The notes under the pieces were generated by a model. The model made no database searches. It was not told the DNA's origin and saw nothing but the letters and a program-made list of their open reading frames with translations. From assembly GCA_020636915.1 (NCBI GenBank), contig JACJWV010000005.1:180718-244717 (forward strand): 64,000 nucleotides of DNA. Reading direction: 5' to 3'. The stretch is from Nocardioides sp. (GTDB taxonomy: Bacteria; Actinomycetota; Actinomycetes; Propionibacteriales; Nocardioidaceae). Positions 39,182-47,727 of the stretch are shown one piece after another; position 1 is the stretch's first letter, and each line of letters begins with the position of its first letter. Position numbers and translations under genes: made by a program.

Positions 39182-40411
39182 GTGGACGACAGCCTGCGCG
39201 AGGGCGACCGGGTCGCGCTGCTGGTGCCGGGCTCGCTGGTCTACCTCGCCGCCGTCCAGTCCCTCCTCGCCCGCGGGGTGGTGCCGATCCCCCTCGACCC
39301 CCGGCTGACGTCGTACGAGCGCGAGCGGATCCTGGGGACCCTCTCCCCCACCCGGGTCGTCGAGACCGAGGACGCGCTGGCCGGCCTCACCGGCGACCTC
39401 GGCCTTCCCCGCGCGCGGCCGATGCACGTCACCAGCGGGACGACCGGCACCCCCAAGGGTGTCTGGAGCGGGGTCCTCGGCGCCGAGGACGCCCGGGCGC
39501 TCGTCGACGAGGAGCGCGACCTGTGGGGGTTCGACGCCGACGACGTCAACCTCGTGCTCAGCCCGCTCTACCACTCGGCGCCGCTGCGGTTCGCCAGCGG
39601 TACGACGCTCGCGGGCGGCCGCGTGGTCGTGCCGGGACCGTTCGACGCCGCGCTGGTGACCGCGGCGATCGAGCGGGAACGGCCGACGACGATGTTCTGC
39701 GTGCCCGCGCACCTCCAGCGGCTCTTCGCGCACTGGGACGAGCACGGCCGTCCCGACCTGTCCTCCTTCCGGCTGGTCGCGCACGCCGGCGCGCCCTGCC
39801 CGCCAGCGCTCAAGCACCGGCTGATCGACGCCTTCCCGCCCGGGTCGACCTGGGAGTTCTACGGCTCGACCGAGGGCCAGTTCACCGCGTGCCGCAGCGA
39901 GGAGTGGCTCGAGCGTCCCGGGACCGTGGGCCGCGCCCGGCCCGGGCGGTCGCTGTCGGTGGACGACGACGGCACGATCTGGTGCGCGGTGCCGCCGTAC
40001 GCCCGGTTCGAGTACTTCGGGGACCCCGAGAAGACCGCCGCGGCCTGGCGCGGCAGCTCGTTCAGCGTGGGCGACGTCGGGCGGCTCGACGCGGACGGCT
40101 ACCTCTACCTCGAGGGGCGGCGCCACGACCTGATCATCACCGGCGGCGTCAACGTCTACCCGCTGGAGGTCGAGAACGCGCTGCGGGAGCACCCGGGCGT
40201 CGTCGACATCGCGGTGTACGGCGTCCCCGACGAGCGCTGGGGCCAGCGCGTCTGTGCGGCGGTCGTGGGGACCGTCGGCGCCGCCGAGCTCGACGCGTTC
40301 GCGCGCGAACGGCTGGCACCCCCGAAGCGCCCCAAGGAGTACCACCGCCTCGACGACCTGCCGCGCACGCTCACCGGCAAGGTCCGCCGCGACCGGCTCG
40401 CCGACCGGTAA
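39182..40411 (+). CDS. AMP-dependent acyl-CoA synthetase/ligase, short form
   Basis: ANL-superfamily adenylating enzyme of 409 residues that should activate a carboxylic acid via an acyl-AMP. The P-loop is TSGTTGTPKGV at about 82-92, the A5-type block is EFYGSTEGQ, the hinge region has YLEGRRHDLIITGGVNVYP, and the catalytic Lys is in PRTLTGKVRRDRL near the end. It is about 100 residues shorter than usual, missing most of the first N-terminal subdomain. TACCGT at 39170-39175 lies 6 bases before GTG 39182, supporting the short start. Substrate unknown. Confidence 0.85.
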   Translation: MDDSLREGDRVALLVPGSLVYLAAVQSLLARGVVPIPLDPRLTSYERERILGTLSPTRVVETEDALAGLTGDLGLPRARPMHVTSGTTGTPKGVWSGVLGAEDARALVDEERDLWGFDADDVNLVLSPLYHSAPLRFASGTTLAGGRVVVPGPFDAALVTAAIERERPTTMFCVPAHLQRLFAHWDEHGRPDLSSFRLVAHAGAPCPPALKHRLIDAFPPGSTWEFYGSTEGQFTACRSEEWLERPGTVGRARPGRSLSVDDDGTIWCAVPPYARFEYFGDPEKTAAAWRGSSFSVGDVGRLDADGYLYLEGRRHDLIITGGVNVYPLEVENALREHPGVVDIAVYGVPDERWGQRVCAAVVGTVGAAELDAFARERLAPPKRPKEYHRLDDLPRTLTGKVRRDRLADR

Positions 40412-40426
40412 GACGGCAGGCGCGCC

Positions 40427-41971
40427 TCAGCGCACCCTGAACCGCAGTCGCGCGGCTGGTCCGGGGACGTCCTCGGCCCAGGCGCGCACGGCGACGATGT
40501 GGCGGCCGACCGGGAGCGCCGGCGAGCGCCACCGGGTCTGCGTGGTCGTGACGGGCACGCCGCCGTCGAGGGTCAGCACGTACGACGTGGCCAGACCGTC
40601 GGCGGCCCAGGAGATCGCGCCCCGGTGCCGCTTGTCGAGCACGACGCGCAAGCCCCCCGGCGCGACGGGCACCGGTCCCCCGGCGATCCCGGTCGCGACC
40701 GTCGGCGGCCCGGGCACCCAGTCGTCGAGCGGCTCGACCGAGACGGCGTAGCGCCGACCGGCCCGCAGACCGGTGACGGCCGCCGTCGTGTCGACGGTCT
40801 CCGTCTGGGCCGTCTCCTCGGGCGCGTCGACGGGCCACCACCGGACCCGGTAGCGCGTGGCCGCGTCGGCTGCCGACCACCCGGCCGTCAGGCCGTGGTC
40901 GACGGGCGTCAGGACCAGGTCTGTCACCGGGCTGGGCGCCGGCGGCGCGGGCCAGGCGTCGACCACGTTGGAGAAGACGTGCTCGGCGACTGCCGTGCCC
41001 TTCGCCGCCTGCAGCCGGAACTGGTAGTGGTGACCGTCGTCGAGGTACCCGGACGACCAGGAGGTGCCTTCCTCCTCGAAGACCCCGCGGAACCAGTCCG
41101 GGCCCTCCGTCAGGTCACGGATCCAGACGCGCTCCGACGTCGCGCCCAGCGGCGGTGTCCAGCGCAGGGACACGCCGTGACGGGTGGTGCCGGTCAGCTC
41201 GAGGACGGCACCGACGGGCGGCCCGTTCTCGACGGTCGGAGCGGGTTCCGGGAAGGCGACCGGGACGCCGATGCGGCTCAGGGCCGCCGCGACCGACACC
41301 GCGACCTTCATCTCCCCCGTCGCGGACGGGTGACCGCCGTCCCAGGTGTCCTCCTCCGTGAACCCGGCACCCACGTCGGTCGCCGTCACCCGCGACGGGT
41401 CCGAGTCGAGCTCTGCGGCCAGCCCGGGCAGGGCCGCGTCGTAGTCGACCGCCCCGGCGACCCAACGCTGCGGGACCGCGCCGAGGACGACGTCGACATC
41501 CGGGTCCGCGGCCCGAGCATCGGCGACGAAGCCGCGTGCCAGGTCGAGGACCTCCGTGGGCGAGAGCTCGCCGAACCCCAGGTCGTTGACACCGAGCGCC
41601 TCGACGACGACATCAGGTCGGTAGGTGGCCACCAGGTCCCCGATCGGCACCGGCATCCGCCCCAGCTGCATGCCCCACTTCGCGGCGTGGTCCTGGTCGA
41701 AGGACGGGTCGAGGTAGGCGTGGGACCCGCCGTCGTCGGCCTCGAGGTCCCAGAGGTCGTCGCGCGGCCCGACGAAGTCGACTGGGACACCGCTCGCCTC
41801 GAACTGCTTCCAGAGCCGGTAGCGCCACGTCCAGTCGCCCACGGAGCCCTGGGTGACCGAATCCCCGACGACCAGCACCCTGAGCGGCTCGCCGGCGTGC
41901 GCTGCCGTCGTCGACGGCGCCAGAACCAGCGCCGACGTCACGAGCACCCACGCGAGCAGCGACCGGACCAC
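40427..41971 (-). CDS. Secreted SGNH hydrolase with C-terminal Fn3-like domains
   Basis: Exported protein of 514 residues. A signal peptide (1-26) precedes an SGNH domain with GDSVTQGS, GVND and D-G-G-H (DGGHPSATG), so the catalytic Ser, Asn and Asp/His positions are all present. Residues from about 260 on form repeated beta domains of fibronectin type III character (VSLRWTPP, LTAGWSAADAATRYRVRWWP). TAGGGT at 41978-41983 lies 6 bases before GTG 41971 and overlaps the stop of the upstream paralogue. It may act on surface glycans or lipids. Tandem paralogue of the next gene. Confidence 0.85.
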   Translation of the reverse strand: MVRSLLAWVLVTSALVLAPSTTAAHAGEPLRVLVVGDSVTQGSVGDWTWRYRLWKQFEASGVPVDFVGPRDDLWDLEADDGGSHAYLDPSFDQDHAAKWGMQLGRMPVPIGDLVATYRPDVVVEALGVNDLGFGELSPTEVLDLARGFVADARAADPDVDVVLGAVPQRWVAGAVDYDAALPGLAAELDSDPSRVTATDVGAGFTEEDTWDGGHPSATGEMKVAVSVAAALSRIGVPVAFPEPAPTVENGPPVGAVLELTGTTRHGVSLRWTPPLGATSERVWIRDLTEGPDWFRGVFEEEGTSWSSGYLDDGHHYQFRLQAAKGTAVAEHVFSNVVDAWPAPPAPSPVTDLVLTPVDHGLTAGWSAADAATRYRVRWWPVDAPEETAQTETVDTTAAVTGLRAGRRYAVSVEPLDDWVPGPPTVATGIAGGPVPVAPGGLRVVLDKRHRGAISWAADGLATSYVLTLDGGVPVTTTQTRWRSPALPVGRHIVAVRAWAEDVPGPAARLRFRVR

Positions 41972-41980
41972 GCCGCGACC

Positions 41981-43048
41981 CTAGATCGGCTCCGGCACGA
42001 CCGTCACGACATTGGAGAAGAGCTCCGAGATCGAGGTCCCCTTGGCCATCTGGACGCGGATCTCGTGCGTGTCGCCCGGGACCAGCCCCCCGGCGGTCCA
42101 CGTCGTGCCGGCCACCGGGACCGGCAGCCGGCGCCACTGCTCGCCGACGCTGACGTCGCGCAGCCAGACGTACGCCGTCCACCCACCCGGCGGCGGCTCC
42201 CAGCTCAGGACGGCCGACCCGGGTCCGGGCCGGGCCGACAGCACGGCGGGGTGGGTCGGGACCGGCGGGACGGTGGGCAGCGGCCGCGGGTAGGGCGCCC
42301 CGATGCCCAGCCCGGCCAGGGCGTCCGCGACGCCGGCAGCGATCTTGACCTCGCCGCTCGCCGATGGATGGACGGCGTCGTAGGTGTCGACCTCCTGGAC
42401 GAACACCTCCGGCGCCCGGGCGACGATCACCCGCGACCGCGCGGTGTCCAGCCGCTCGGCCAGGGCGTCGAGCCGGTCGTCGTACGCCGCGACGGCGGTC
42501 TCCCAGCGTTGCGGAAGGCCCCCCAGCACGATGTCCACGTCGGGGTCGGCGGTGCGTGCGTCGGCCACGAACTGCTCGGCGTCCTCGAGCAGCTGCTCGG
42601 CGGTGGCACCGCTCCACAGGGCGTCGTTGACGCCGAGGAGCTCGACCACGACGTCGGGGTGGTAGGCCGCGACGAGCCGGTCGACGGGCCAGTCCGGGGA
42701 CGTGAACGCCTTGCCCCAGCGGCCGGCGTGGTCCCGGTCGAAGTCGGGATCGGCGTAGTCGAGGTTGCGCACGCCGGGCGGCGGGCCGGCCAGGTCCTCG
42801 TCGGGTCCGACCAGGTCGACGTCGGCACCGACGTCGCGGAAGTGCTTCCAGAGGCGGTAGCGCCAGGTCCAGTCCCCCGACGAGCCCTGGGTGACCGAGT
42901 CGCCGACCAGCAGCACCCGGGTGGGTCCCGCGTCCGGTGCCGAGGTCATGCGACCGAGCACGACGGCCAGCGAGGCCGCGAGGCCCAGGACGAGCACGAC
43001 AGCGACACCGACGACGACCGCTCTGCGGCTGGGCTTCGGAGCCGGCAC
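41981..43048 (-). CDS. Membrane-anchored SGNH hydrolase
   Basis: Paralogue of the preceding hydrolase, 355 residues. An N-terminal helix (about 9-31, VVVGVAVVLVLGLAASLAVVLG) is probably an uncleaved anchor. The SGNH motifs GDSVTQGS, LLGVND and YDAVHPSASG are complete, and the shared pattern GDWTWRYRLWK follows the first motif in both copies. One Fn3-like domain ends the protein (SAVLSWEPPPGGWTAYVWLRD). GTG 43048 is one base from the stop of the regulator gene upstream (43050), so the two are likely transcribed together. Confidence 0.83.
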   Translation of the reverse strand: MPAPKPSRRAVVVGVAVVLVLGLAASLAVVLGRMTSAPDAGPTRVLLVGDSVTQGSSGDWTWRYRLWKHFRDVGADVDLVGPDEDLAGPPPGVRNLDYADPDFDRDHAGRWGKAFTSPDWPVDRLVAAYHPDVVVELLGVNDALWSGATAEQLLEDAEQFVADARTADPDVDIVLGGLPQRWETAVAAYDDRLDALAERLDTARSRVIVARAPEVFVQEVDTYDAVHPSASGEVKIAAGVADALAGLGIGAPYPRPLPTVPPVPTHPAVLSARPGPGSAVLSWEPPPGGWTAYVWLRDVSVGEQWRRLPVPVAGTTWTAGGLVPGDTHEIRVQMAKGTSISELFSNVVTVVPEPI

Positions 43049-43049
43049 G

Positions 43050-43994
43050 TCAACCGGCGAACCGGCGACGGTACTGCTGGGGGCTCAGACCGCGGACCCG
43101 GGCGAAGTGGTGACGCAGCGTGGCCGCGTTGCCGAAGCCCACCTCGCCGGCGACCCAGTCGACCGAGTGGTCGGTGCGCTCGAGGAGCTCCTCGGCGGCC
43201 TGGACCCGCTGCCGGGTCACCCAGGAGTGCGGGGTGGTGCCGGTCTCGGCCCGGAACCGGCGGGCGAAGGTGCGCTCGGACATGTGGTTGCGCCGCGCCA
43301 GGGCCTCGACGCTGAGGTCCTCGGCGAGGTTCTCGACGATCCACTGCAGCAGCGGTCCCAGGGTCTCCGCGTCGCAGTCGGGCACCGACCGCACGATGAA
43401 CTGCGCCTGGCCGCCGTCGCGGTGCGGCGGCACCACGATCCGGCGCGCGGTCGCGGCCGCCACGGCTGCGCCGTACTGCTCGCGCAGCAGGTGCAGCGAG
43501 GCGTCGATGCCGGCCGCCGACCCGGCCCCGGTGAGCACGGTGCCGTCGTGGCAGTAGAGGACGTCGGGGCTGACCTTGGCCTCGGGGTAGGTCGCTGCCA
43601 GCAGGTCGGTGTAGCGCCAGTGGGTGGTGCACTCGCGGCCGTCGAGGAGGCCGGCCGCGCCGAGGTCGAACACGCCCGAGCAGTGCGCGTAGATGATCGC
43701 GCCGCGGTCGTACGCCGCGCGCACGGCCTCGAGCACGGCCGGGTCGTGGCGCAGGAACTCGTGCTTGGGGCTCAGGCAGACCAGGTCGGCGTCGGCCGTG
43801 GCCTCGAGCCCGCGCTCGACGTGGAGGTCGTAGTCGGACCGGCCGCGGACCCGCCCCGGCCGCGGGGTGCACACCTGGAAGTCGAAGACCGGGGTGGCGT
43901 CCTCGGGGTGGTAGGGCTCCCCCCACACCTCGACCAGCGACCCGAGCCCGAACGGCTCGGCCCCGTCCTGCACGACCACGGCGACCTTCTGCAC
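43050..43994 (-). CDS. GlxA/AraC-type transcriptional regulator
   Basis: Protein of 314 residues. The N-terminal DJ-1/PfpI-like domain (about 1-190) includes AIIYAHCSGVFDLGAAGLLDGRECTTHW, where the Cys lies at the usual nucleophile elbow. The C-terminal AraC helix-turn-helix pair spans about 220-310 with FARRFRAETGTTPHSW and GFGNAATLRHHFARVRGLSPQQYRR. The promoter is visible: TTGATT (44024-44029), 17 bases, CACGCT (44001-44006), then 6 bases to GTG 43994. Divergent from a small membrane protein gene. Target genes unknown. Confidence 0.87.
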   Translation of the reverse strand: MQKVAVVVQDGAEPFGLGSLVEVWGEPYHPEDATPVFDFQVCTPRPGRVRGRSDYDLHVERGLEATADADLVCLSPKHEFLRHDPAVLEAVRAAYDRGAIIYAHCSGVFDLGAAGLLDGRECTTHWRYTDLLAATYPEAKVSPDVLYCHDGTVLTGAGSAAGIDASLHLLREQYGAAVAAATARRIVVPPHRDGGQAQFIVRSVPDCDAETLGPLLQWIVENLAEDLSVEALARRNHMSERTFARRFRAETGTTPHSWVTRQRVQAAEELLERTDHSVDWVAGEVGFGNAATLRHHFARVRGLSPQQYRRRFAG

Positions 43995-44087
43995 GGACCC
44001 AGCGTGCCGGAACGATGGCAGAAAATCAATGCACGATGACTTTCCTGCCACTCGTGGCGGGATCACGATGAGCGCAGGATTACTGCC

Positions 44088-44264
44088 ATGAACATCATCC
44101 TCCTGGTCCTCGCCATCGTCGCCGCCGTCGTCTTCACCCTCGCGGTCACCGCGCTCGTCGACCTGCTCCGTCACGACGGCGCCGGCCGCACCCGGGCACC
44201 GCGCAGCCACCCGGCCGACCAGTTCGACCCCTACGCCCAGCGCTTCGGCCGCTCGGCCGCCTGA
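44088..44264 (+). CDS. Small single-span membrane protein
   Basis: A 58-residue protein missed by length-limited gene calling. Residues 2-26 are one hydrophobic helix (IILLVLAIVAAVVFTLAVTAL), followed by a basic stretch HDGAGRTRAPRS and a Pro/Asp/Tyr-containing tail. ATG 44088 has CAGGAT (44075-44080) 7 bases upstream, the same leaderless arrangement as its neighbours. It is divergent from the GlxA-type regulator, which may control it. I do not recognise a family. Confidence 0.65.
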   Translation: MNIILLVLAIVAAVVFTLAVTALVDLLRHDGAGRTRAPRSHPADQFDPYAQRFGRSAA

Positions 44265-44304
44265 CCCCGCCCCACCCGGCGGGGCACCGCCCCGGCAGCT
44301 CGGC

Positions 44305-45894
44305 TCAGCCCCCGCTGCCGTGGTCCAGCGGCAGCAGGTCGGACCCCTCCGCCTGCTTGATCCGCCGCTTGAGCCGCGCGAAGGTGAGCCGCTGGATGCC
44401 CGTCATCTGCGCGGGCCGGTGAGCGAGGTTGTGCCGCTCGAGCGGGTCCTTGACGATGTCGTACATCTCCCACTGGACCGGCTCCACGCCGGCGGGGTCG
44501 TAGTACTTCGCCACCTTCCAGCGCCGCTCGCGGATCGCGACGATGTGGTTCGGCGGCCGGATGTAGGGCCCGCTGGACTGGCCGGCCTGCCAGTCGTCGT
44601 AGGTGAACAGGATGTCGTCCTGGACGGCCGAGGTCTCGGTCCCCAGCACCAGCCCGGAGTAGTCGACGCCCTTCCAGTCGTCGCTGCGGACGTCGTCGGG
44701 CGCCTCCACCAGGGTCGCGAGCGTCGGCAGCAGGTCGATGTGCGAGACGAGCTGGCGCGAGCTGCGGGGCCCGTCGAAGAGCTGCGGGTTGGAGTAGACC
44801 AGCGGGATCCGGGTGCTCTCCTCGTAGAAGTTGAAGTTCTTCTGCTGCATCCGGTGCGCGAGACCCATCTCGCCGTGGTCGGAGGTGCGGATGACCACGG
44901 TGTCGTCGAGCTGGCCGTTGGCCTCGAGCGTGTCCAGGATCTCGACGAGGTAGCCGTCGACGACCTTCATCAGGTTGCCGTAGAAGTTGACGTAGGCGAG
45001 CTTCTGCTCGCGCGTGACCGGCTTGCCGCCCGCCCCGTAGAGACGCGCGAACTGGGCCTGGGCGGCCGGCTTGGTGCGCAGGTCCTCGTCGTACGTCGCC
45101 GGCAGGCCGATGTCGCCCTCGAGGTAGGACTCGTCGTACCCGGCCTGCTGCCACTTCGGCGGGTCCATGGTGCGGGGCCCGGGGTAGAACAGCACGTCGT
45201 GCGGGTTGACCAGGCCGACGACCAGGCACCACGGCTTCTCGGCGTCGGCGCGGGCGTTGAGGAACGCGATCACGCCCTCCTGCCCGGCGTCGACGTCCCC
45301 GTCGTCGTGCATGTAGTGCCCGTCGTGGTCGACGGTGCCGCCGCCCGCCTCGGAGAGGTCCTGGTTGCCGCCGGAGTCCGGCGGGTCCCACCGGGTGAAG
45401 CCGTAGTCCCCGAGGTCCGAGGGCGCCCAGTCCTCACCGGCCGGCTTGGAGCAGTGCCACTTGCCCTTGTAGACGACCTCGTACCCGGCGGCCGACATCA
45501 CGGTGGCGAGGTTGGTGAGGTCGGTCGACAGCTCGACCTGCGGGTACTGGTCGGCCGGCATGTCCTCCTCGAGGGTGTACTTGACCCCGTGCTGGGCCGG
45601 GTAGAGGCCGGTGAACATGGTGGCCCGCGACGGGGAGCACATGCACGCGTTGGTGAACGCGTTGTCGAAGCTGACCCCGTTCTGCTTGAGCCGGGTCAGG
45701 CCGGGGAGGTTCTCCTCCTCCCAGCCCTGGGGGAAGTGCTGGGTGGCCCGCTGCTGGTCGTTGATGAAGATCAGGATGTTCTTGCCGGCCACCGCGGGGG
45801 CGACCGCGAACCCCGGGCCGCTGAGCCCGCCGGCGAGGGCGACGGCCGGCGGCGTCGCGGCGGCCGAGGCGAGCAGTCTTCTCCGGGTGATCAT
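44305..45894 (-). CDS. Exported sulfatase
   Basis: Type I sulfatase of 529 residues. The N-terminus TRRRLLASAAATPPAVALAGG is a Tat-type signal peptide, so it is exported folded. The formylglycine site is CSPSR, Cys86, which needs a formylglycine-generating enzyme encoded elsewhere. Metal ligands include the early IFINDQQR (with Asn where many relatives have a second Asp) and SDHGEMG. ATG 45894 has GGAGGAG 7 bases upstream, and that segment can pair with an upstream CTCCTCC. Substrate unknown; sulfated glycans are likely. It lies downstream of rpsA behind a terminator. Confidence 0.88.
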   Translation of the reverse strand: MITRRRLLASAAATPPAVALAGGLSGPGFAVAPAVAGKNILIFINDQQRATQHFPQGWEEENLPGLTRLKQNGVSFDNAFTNACMCSPSRATMFTGLYPAQHGVKYTLEEDMPADQYPQVELSTDLTNLATVMSAAGYEVVYKGKWHCSKPAGEDWAPSDLGDYGFTRWDPPDSGGNQDLSEAGGGTVDHDGHYMHDDGDVDAGQEGVIAFLNARADAEKPWCLVVGLVNPHDVLFYPGPRTMDPPKWQQAGYDESYLEGDIGLPATYDEDLRTKPAAQAQFARLYGAGGKPVTREQKLAYVNFYGNLMKVVDGYLVEILDTLEANGQLDDTVVIRTSDHGEMGLAHRMQQKNFNFYEESTRIPLVYSNPQLFDGPRSSRQLVSHIDLLPTLATLVEAPDDVRSDDWKGVDYSGLVLGTETSAVQDDILFTYDDWQAGQSSGPYIRPPNHIVAIRERRWKVAKYYDPAGVEPVQWEMYDIVKDPLERHNLAHRPAQMTGIQRLTFARLKRRIKQAEGSDLLPLDHGSGG

Positions 45895-45900
45895 GGGGGA

Positions 45901-45943
45901 GCTCCTCCGCTGGGTGTGCATCGCACCCTAGGGGTGGAGGAGC
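45901..45943 (-). promoter_or_regulatory. Leader hairpin masking the sulfatase ribosome binding site
   Basis: In the minus-strand leader, GCTCCTCC (45943-45936) is complementary to GGAGGAGC (45908-45901), which is the Shine-Dalgarno element of the sulfatase. A second small hairpin, GTGC-GAT-GCAC, lies inside. The structure could hide the binding site. The transcription start is not identified. Confidence 0.45.
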
Positions 45944-45960
45944 CCGGTTGCACCGAAATG

Positions 45961-45997
45961 CCGACGACCCGTCCGGATGATCCGGACGGGTCGTCGG
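45961..45997. terminator. rpsA terminator
   Basis: Perfect inverted repeat, 18-base arms (CCGACGACCCGTCCGGAT and complement) around a single G. It lies 27 bases after the rpsA stop on the minus strand and is followed there by CATTTCGG. It separates rpsA from the sulfatase gene. Confidence 0.85.
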
Positions 45998-46023
45998 GTG
46001 GTTCAGGTCAGCTCACGGCCGGG

Positions 46024-47499
46024 TCACTGACCCCCGGTGAGCTTCTCGCGGAGCGCCTGCAGCGCCTCGTCGGAGGCCAGCGAGCCGGCGGTCGAGGACT
46101 CGGCCTCGTCCGTGCCGCCGCTGGAGTACGACGTGGCCTCGCCGGCCTCGACCTCGGCCTGCTTGGCCTCGGCCTGCTGCTTGACGTGGGCCTCCCAGCG
46201 GGCGTGCGCCTTGGCGTACTGGTCCTCCCAGGTCGCGCGCTGCTCGTCGTAGCCCTCGAGCCACTCGCCCGTCTCGGGGTCGAAGCCCTCGGGGTAGACG
46301 TAGTTGCCCTGCTCGTCGTACGTGGCGGTCATGCCGTAGAGGGTCGGGTCGAAGTCCTCGACGTCACCCGCGGCGGCGGTCTCGTTGGCCTGCTTGAGCG
46401 ACAGCGAGATCCGGCGACGCTCGAGGTCGATGTCGATGATCTTGACCATGACGTCGTCGTTGACCTGGACGACCTGCTCGGGGATCTCGACGTGACGCTC
46501 GGCGAGCTCGGAGATGTGCACCAGACCCTCGATGCCCTCCTCGACGCGGACGAACGCACCGAACGGCACCAGCTTGGTGACCTTGCCCGGGACGATCTGA
46601 CCGATCTGGTGGGTCCGGGCGAAGTGCTGCCAGGGGTCCTCCTGCGTCGCCTTGAGCGACAGCGAGACCCGCTCGCGGTCCATGTCGACGTCGAGGACCT
46701 CGACGGTGACCTCGTCGCCCACGGTGACGACCTCGGACGGGTGGTCGATGTGCTTCCAGGACAGCTCGGAGACGTGGACCAGGCCGTCGACGCCGCCGAG
46801 GTCCACGAAGGCACCGAAGTTGACGATCGAGGACACGACGCCCTTGCGGATCTGGCCCTTCTGCAGCTGGGTGAGGAAGCCGTGGCGGACCTCGGACTGG
46901 GTCTGCTCGAGCCACGCACGACGCGAGAGCACGACGTTGTTGCGGTTCTTGTCGAGCTCGATGATCTTCGCCTCGAGCGTCTGACCGACGTAGGGCTGCA
47001 GGTCGCGCACGCGGCGCATCTCGACCAGGGAGGCCGGCAGGAAGCCGCGCAGGCCGATGTCGAGGATGAGGCCGCCCTTGACGACCTCGATGACGGTGCC
47101 CTCGACGACGCCGTCCTCCTCCTTGACCTGCTCGATGGTGCCCCAGGCGCGCTCGTACTGGGCGCGCTTCTTGGACAGGATCAGGCGGCCTTCCTTGTCC
47201 TCCTTCTGGAGGACCAGGGCCTCGACCTTGTCACCGACCTCGACGACCTCGTTGGGGTCGACGTCGTGCTTGATCGACAGCTCGCGCGAGGGGATGACGC
47301 CCTCGGTCTTGTAGCCGATGTCGAGCAGGACCTCGTCCCGGTCGACCTTGACGATGGTGCCATCCACGATGTCACCGTCGTTGAAGTACTTGATGGTCTC
47401 GTCGATCGCGGCGAGGAAGTCCGCCTCCGACCCGATGTCGTTGACCGCGACCTGCGGTGCATCGGTGATGTCGGGGAGGGTCGAGATGCTGCTCGTCAT
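46024..47499 (-). CDS. rpsA: 30S ribosomal protein S1
   Basis: RNA-binding protein of 491 residues with four S1 domains, at roughly 42-110, 128-195, 213-281 and 298-370. Each carries the strand pattern such as GVVSSIVNFGAFVDLGGVDGLVH. This is the four-domain actinobacterial form, shorter than the six-domain E. coli protein. The C-terminus (about 400-491) is acidic and then Ser/Thr-rich. ATG 47499 has only a weak AAGGA 13 bases upstream. A strong perfect hairpin terminates it. It is divergent from the decapeptide-repeat protein. Confidence 0.93.
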   Translation of the reverse strand: MTSSISTLPDITDAPQVAVNDIGSEADFLAAIDETIKYFNDGDIVDGTIVKVDRDEVLLDIGYKTEGVIPSRELSIKHDVDPNEVVEVGDKVEALVLQKEDKEGRLILSKKRAQYERAWGTIEQVKEEDGVVEGTVIEVVKGGLILDIGLRGFLPASLVEMRRVRDLQPYVGQTLEAKIIELDKNRNNVVLSRRAWLEQTQSEVRHGFLTQLQKGQIRKGVVSSIVNFGAFVDLGGVDGLVHVSELSWKHIDHPSEVVTVGDEVTVEVLDVDMDRERVSLSLKATQEDPWQHFARTHQIGQIVPGKVTKLVPFGAFVRVEEGIEGLVHISELAERHVEIPEQVVQVNDDVMVKIIDIDLERRRISLSLKQANETAAAGDVEDFDPTLYGMTATYDEQGNYVYPEGFDPETGEWLEGYDEQRATWEDQYAKAHARWEAHVKQQAEAKQAEVEAGEATSYSSGGTDEAESSTAGSLASDEALQALREKLTGGQ

Positions 47500-47696
47500 A
47501 AGGAAGGGTTGTCCTTGGGTGGATGGAGTCGTGCGGGCACGTCGAAAGGTCCTGTTTCGCCACCCCTGGGAACGCGTCCTGCGGGACGGCGAGCGAGTGT
47601 CCACTCCGTCTGGGACCAGGCAGACCTTCGGCGCACCCGCAAGGGTACGCGGCGCGCGCGACGTACGTCCAACCGAGGGGCCGTGGGTGCAGCGTA

Positions 47697-47716
47697 ACCC
47701 CGGAGCGGTCCGGGGT
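47697..47716. promoter_or_regulatory. Palindrome in the rpsA/repeat-gene divergent region
   Basis: ACCCCGGA-GCGG-TCCGGGGT, a perfect 20-base palindrome 11 bases before ATG 47728. It could be an operator or a 5' leader hairpin. A terminator role is unlikely, as neither gene ends here. Confidence 0.5.
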
Positions 47717-47727
47717 GTTGTCGGGTC

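Noticed and set aside
44320..47697. An open frame of over 1100 codons antisense to the sulfatase and rpsA genes
   Set aside because: It is a mirror of two real genes. It runs through the rpsA terminator and has low-complexity composition.
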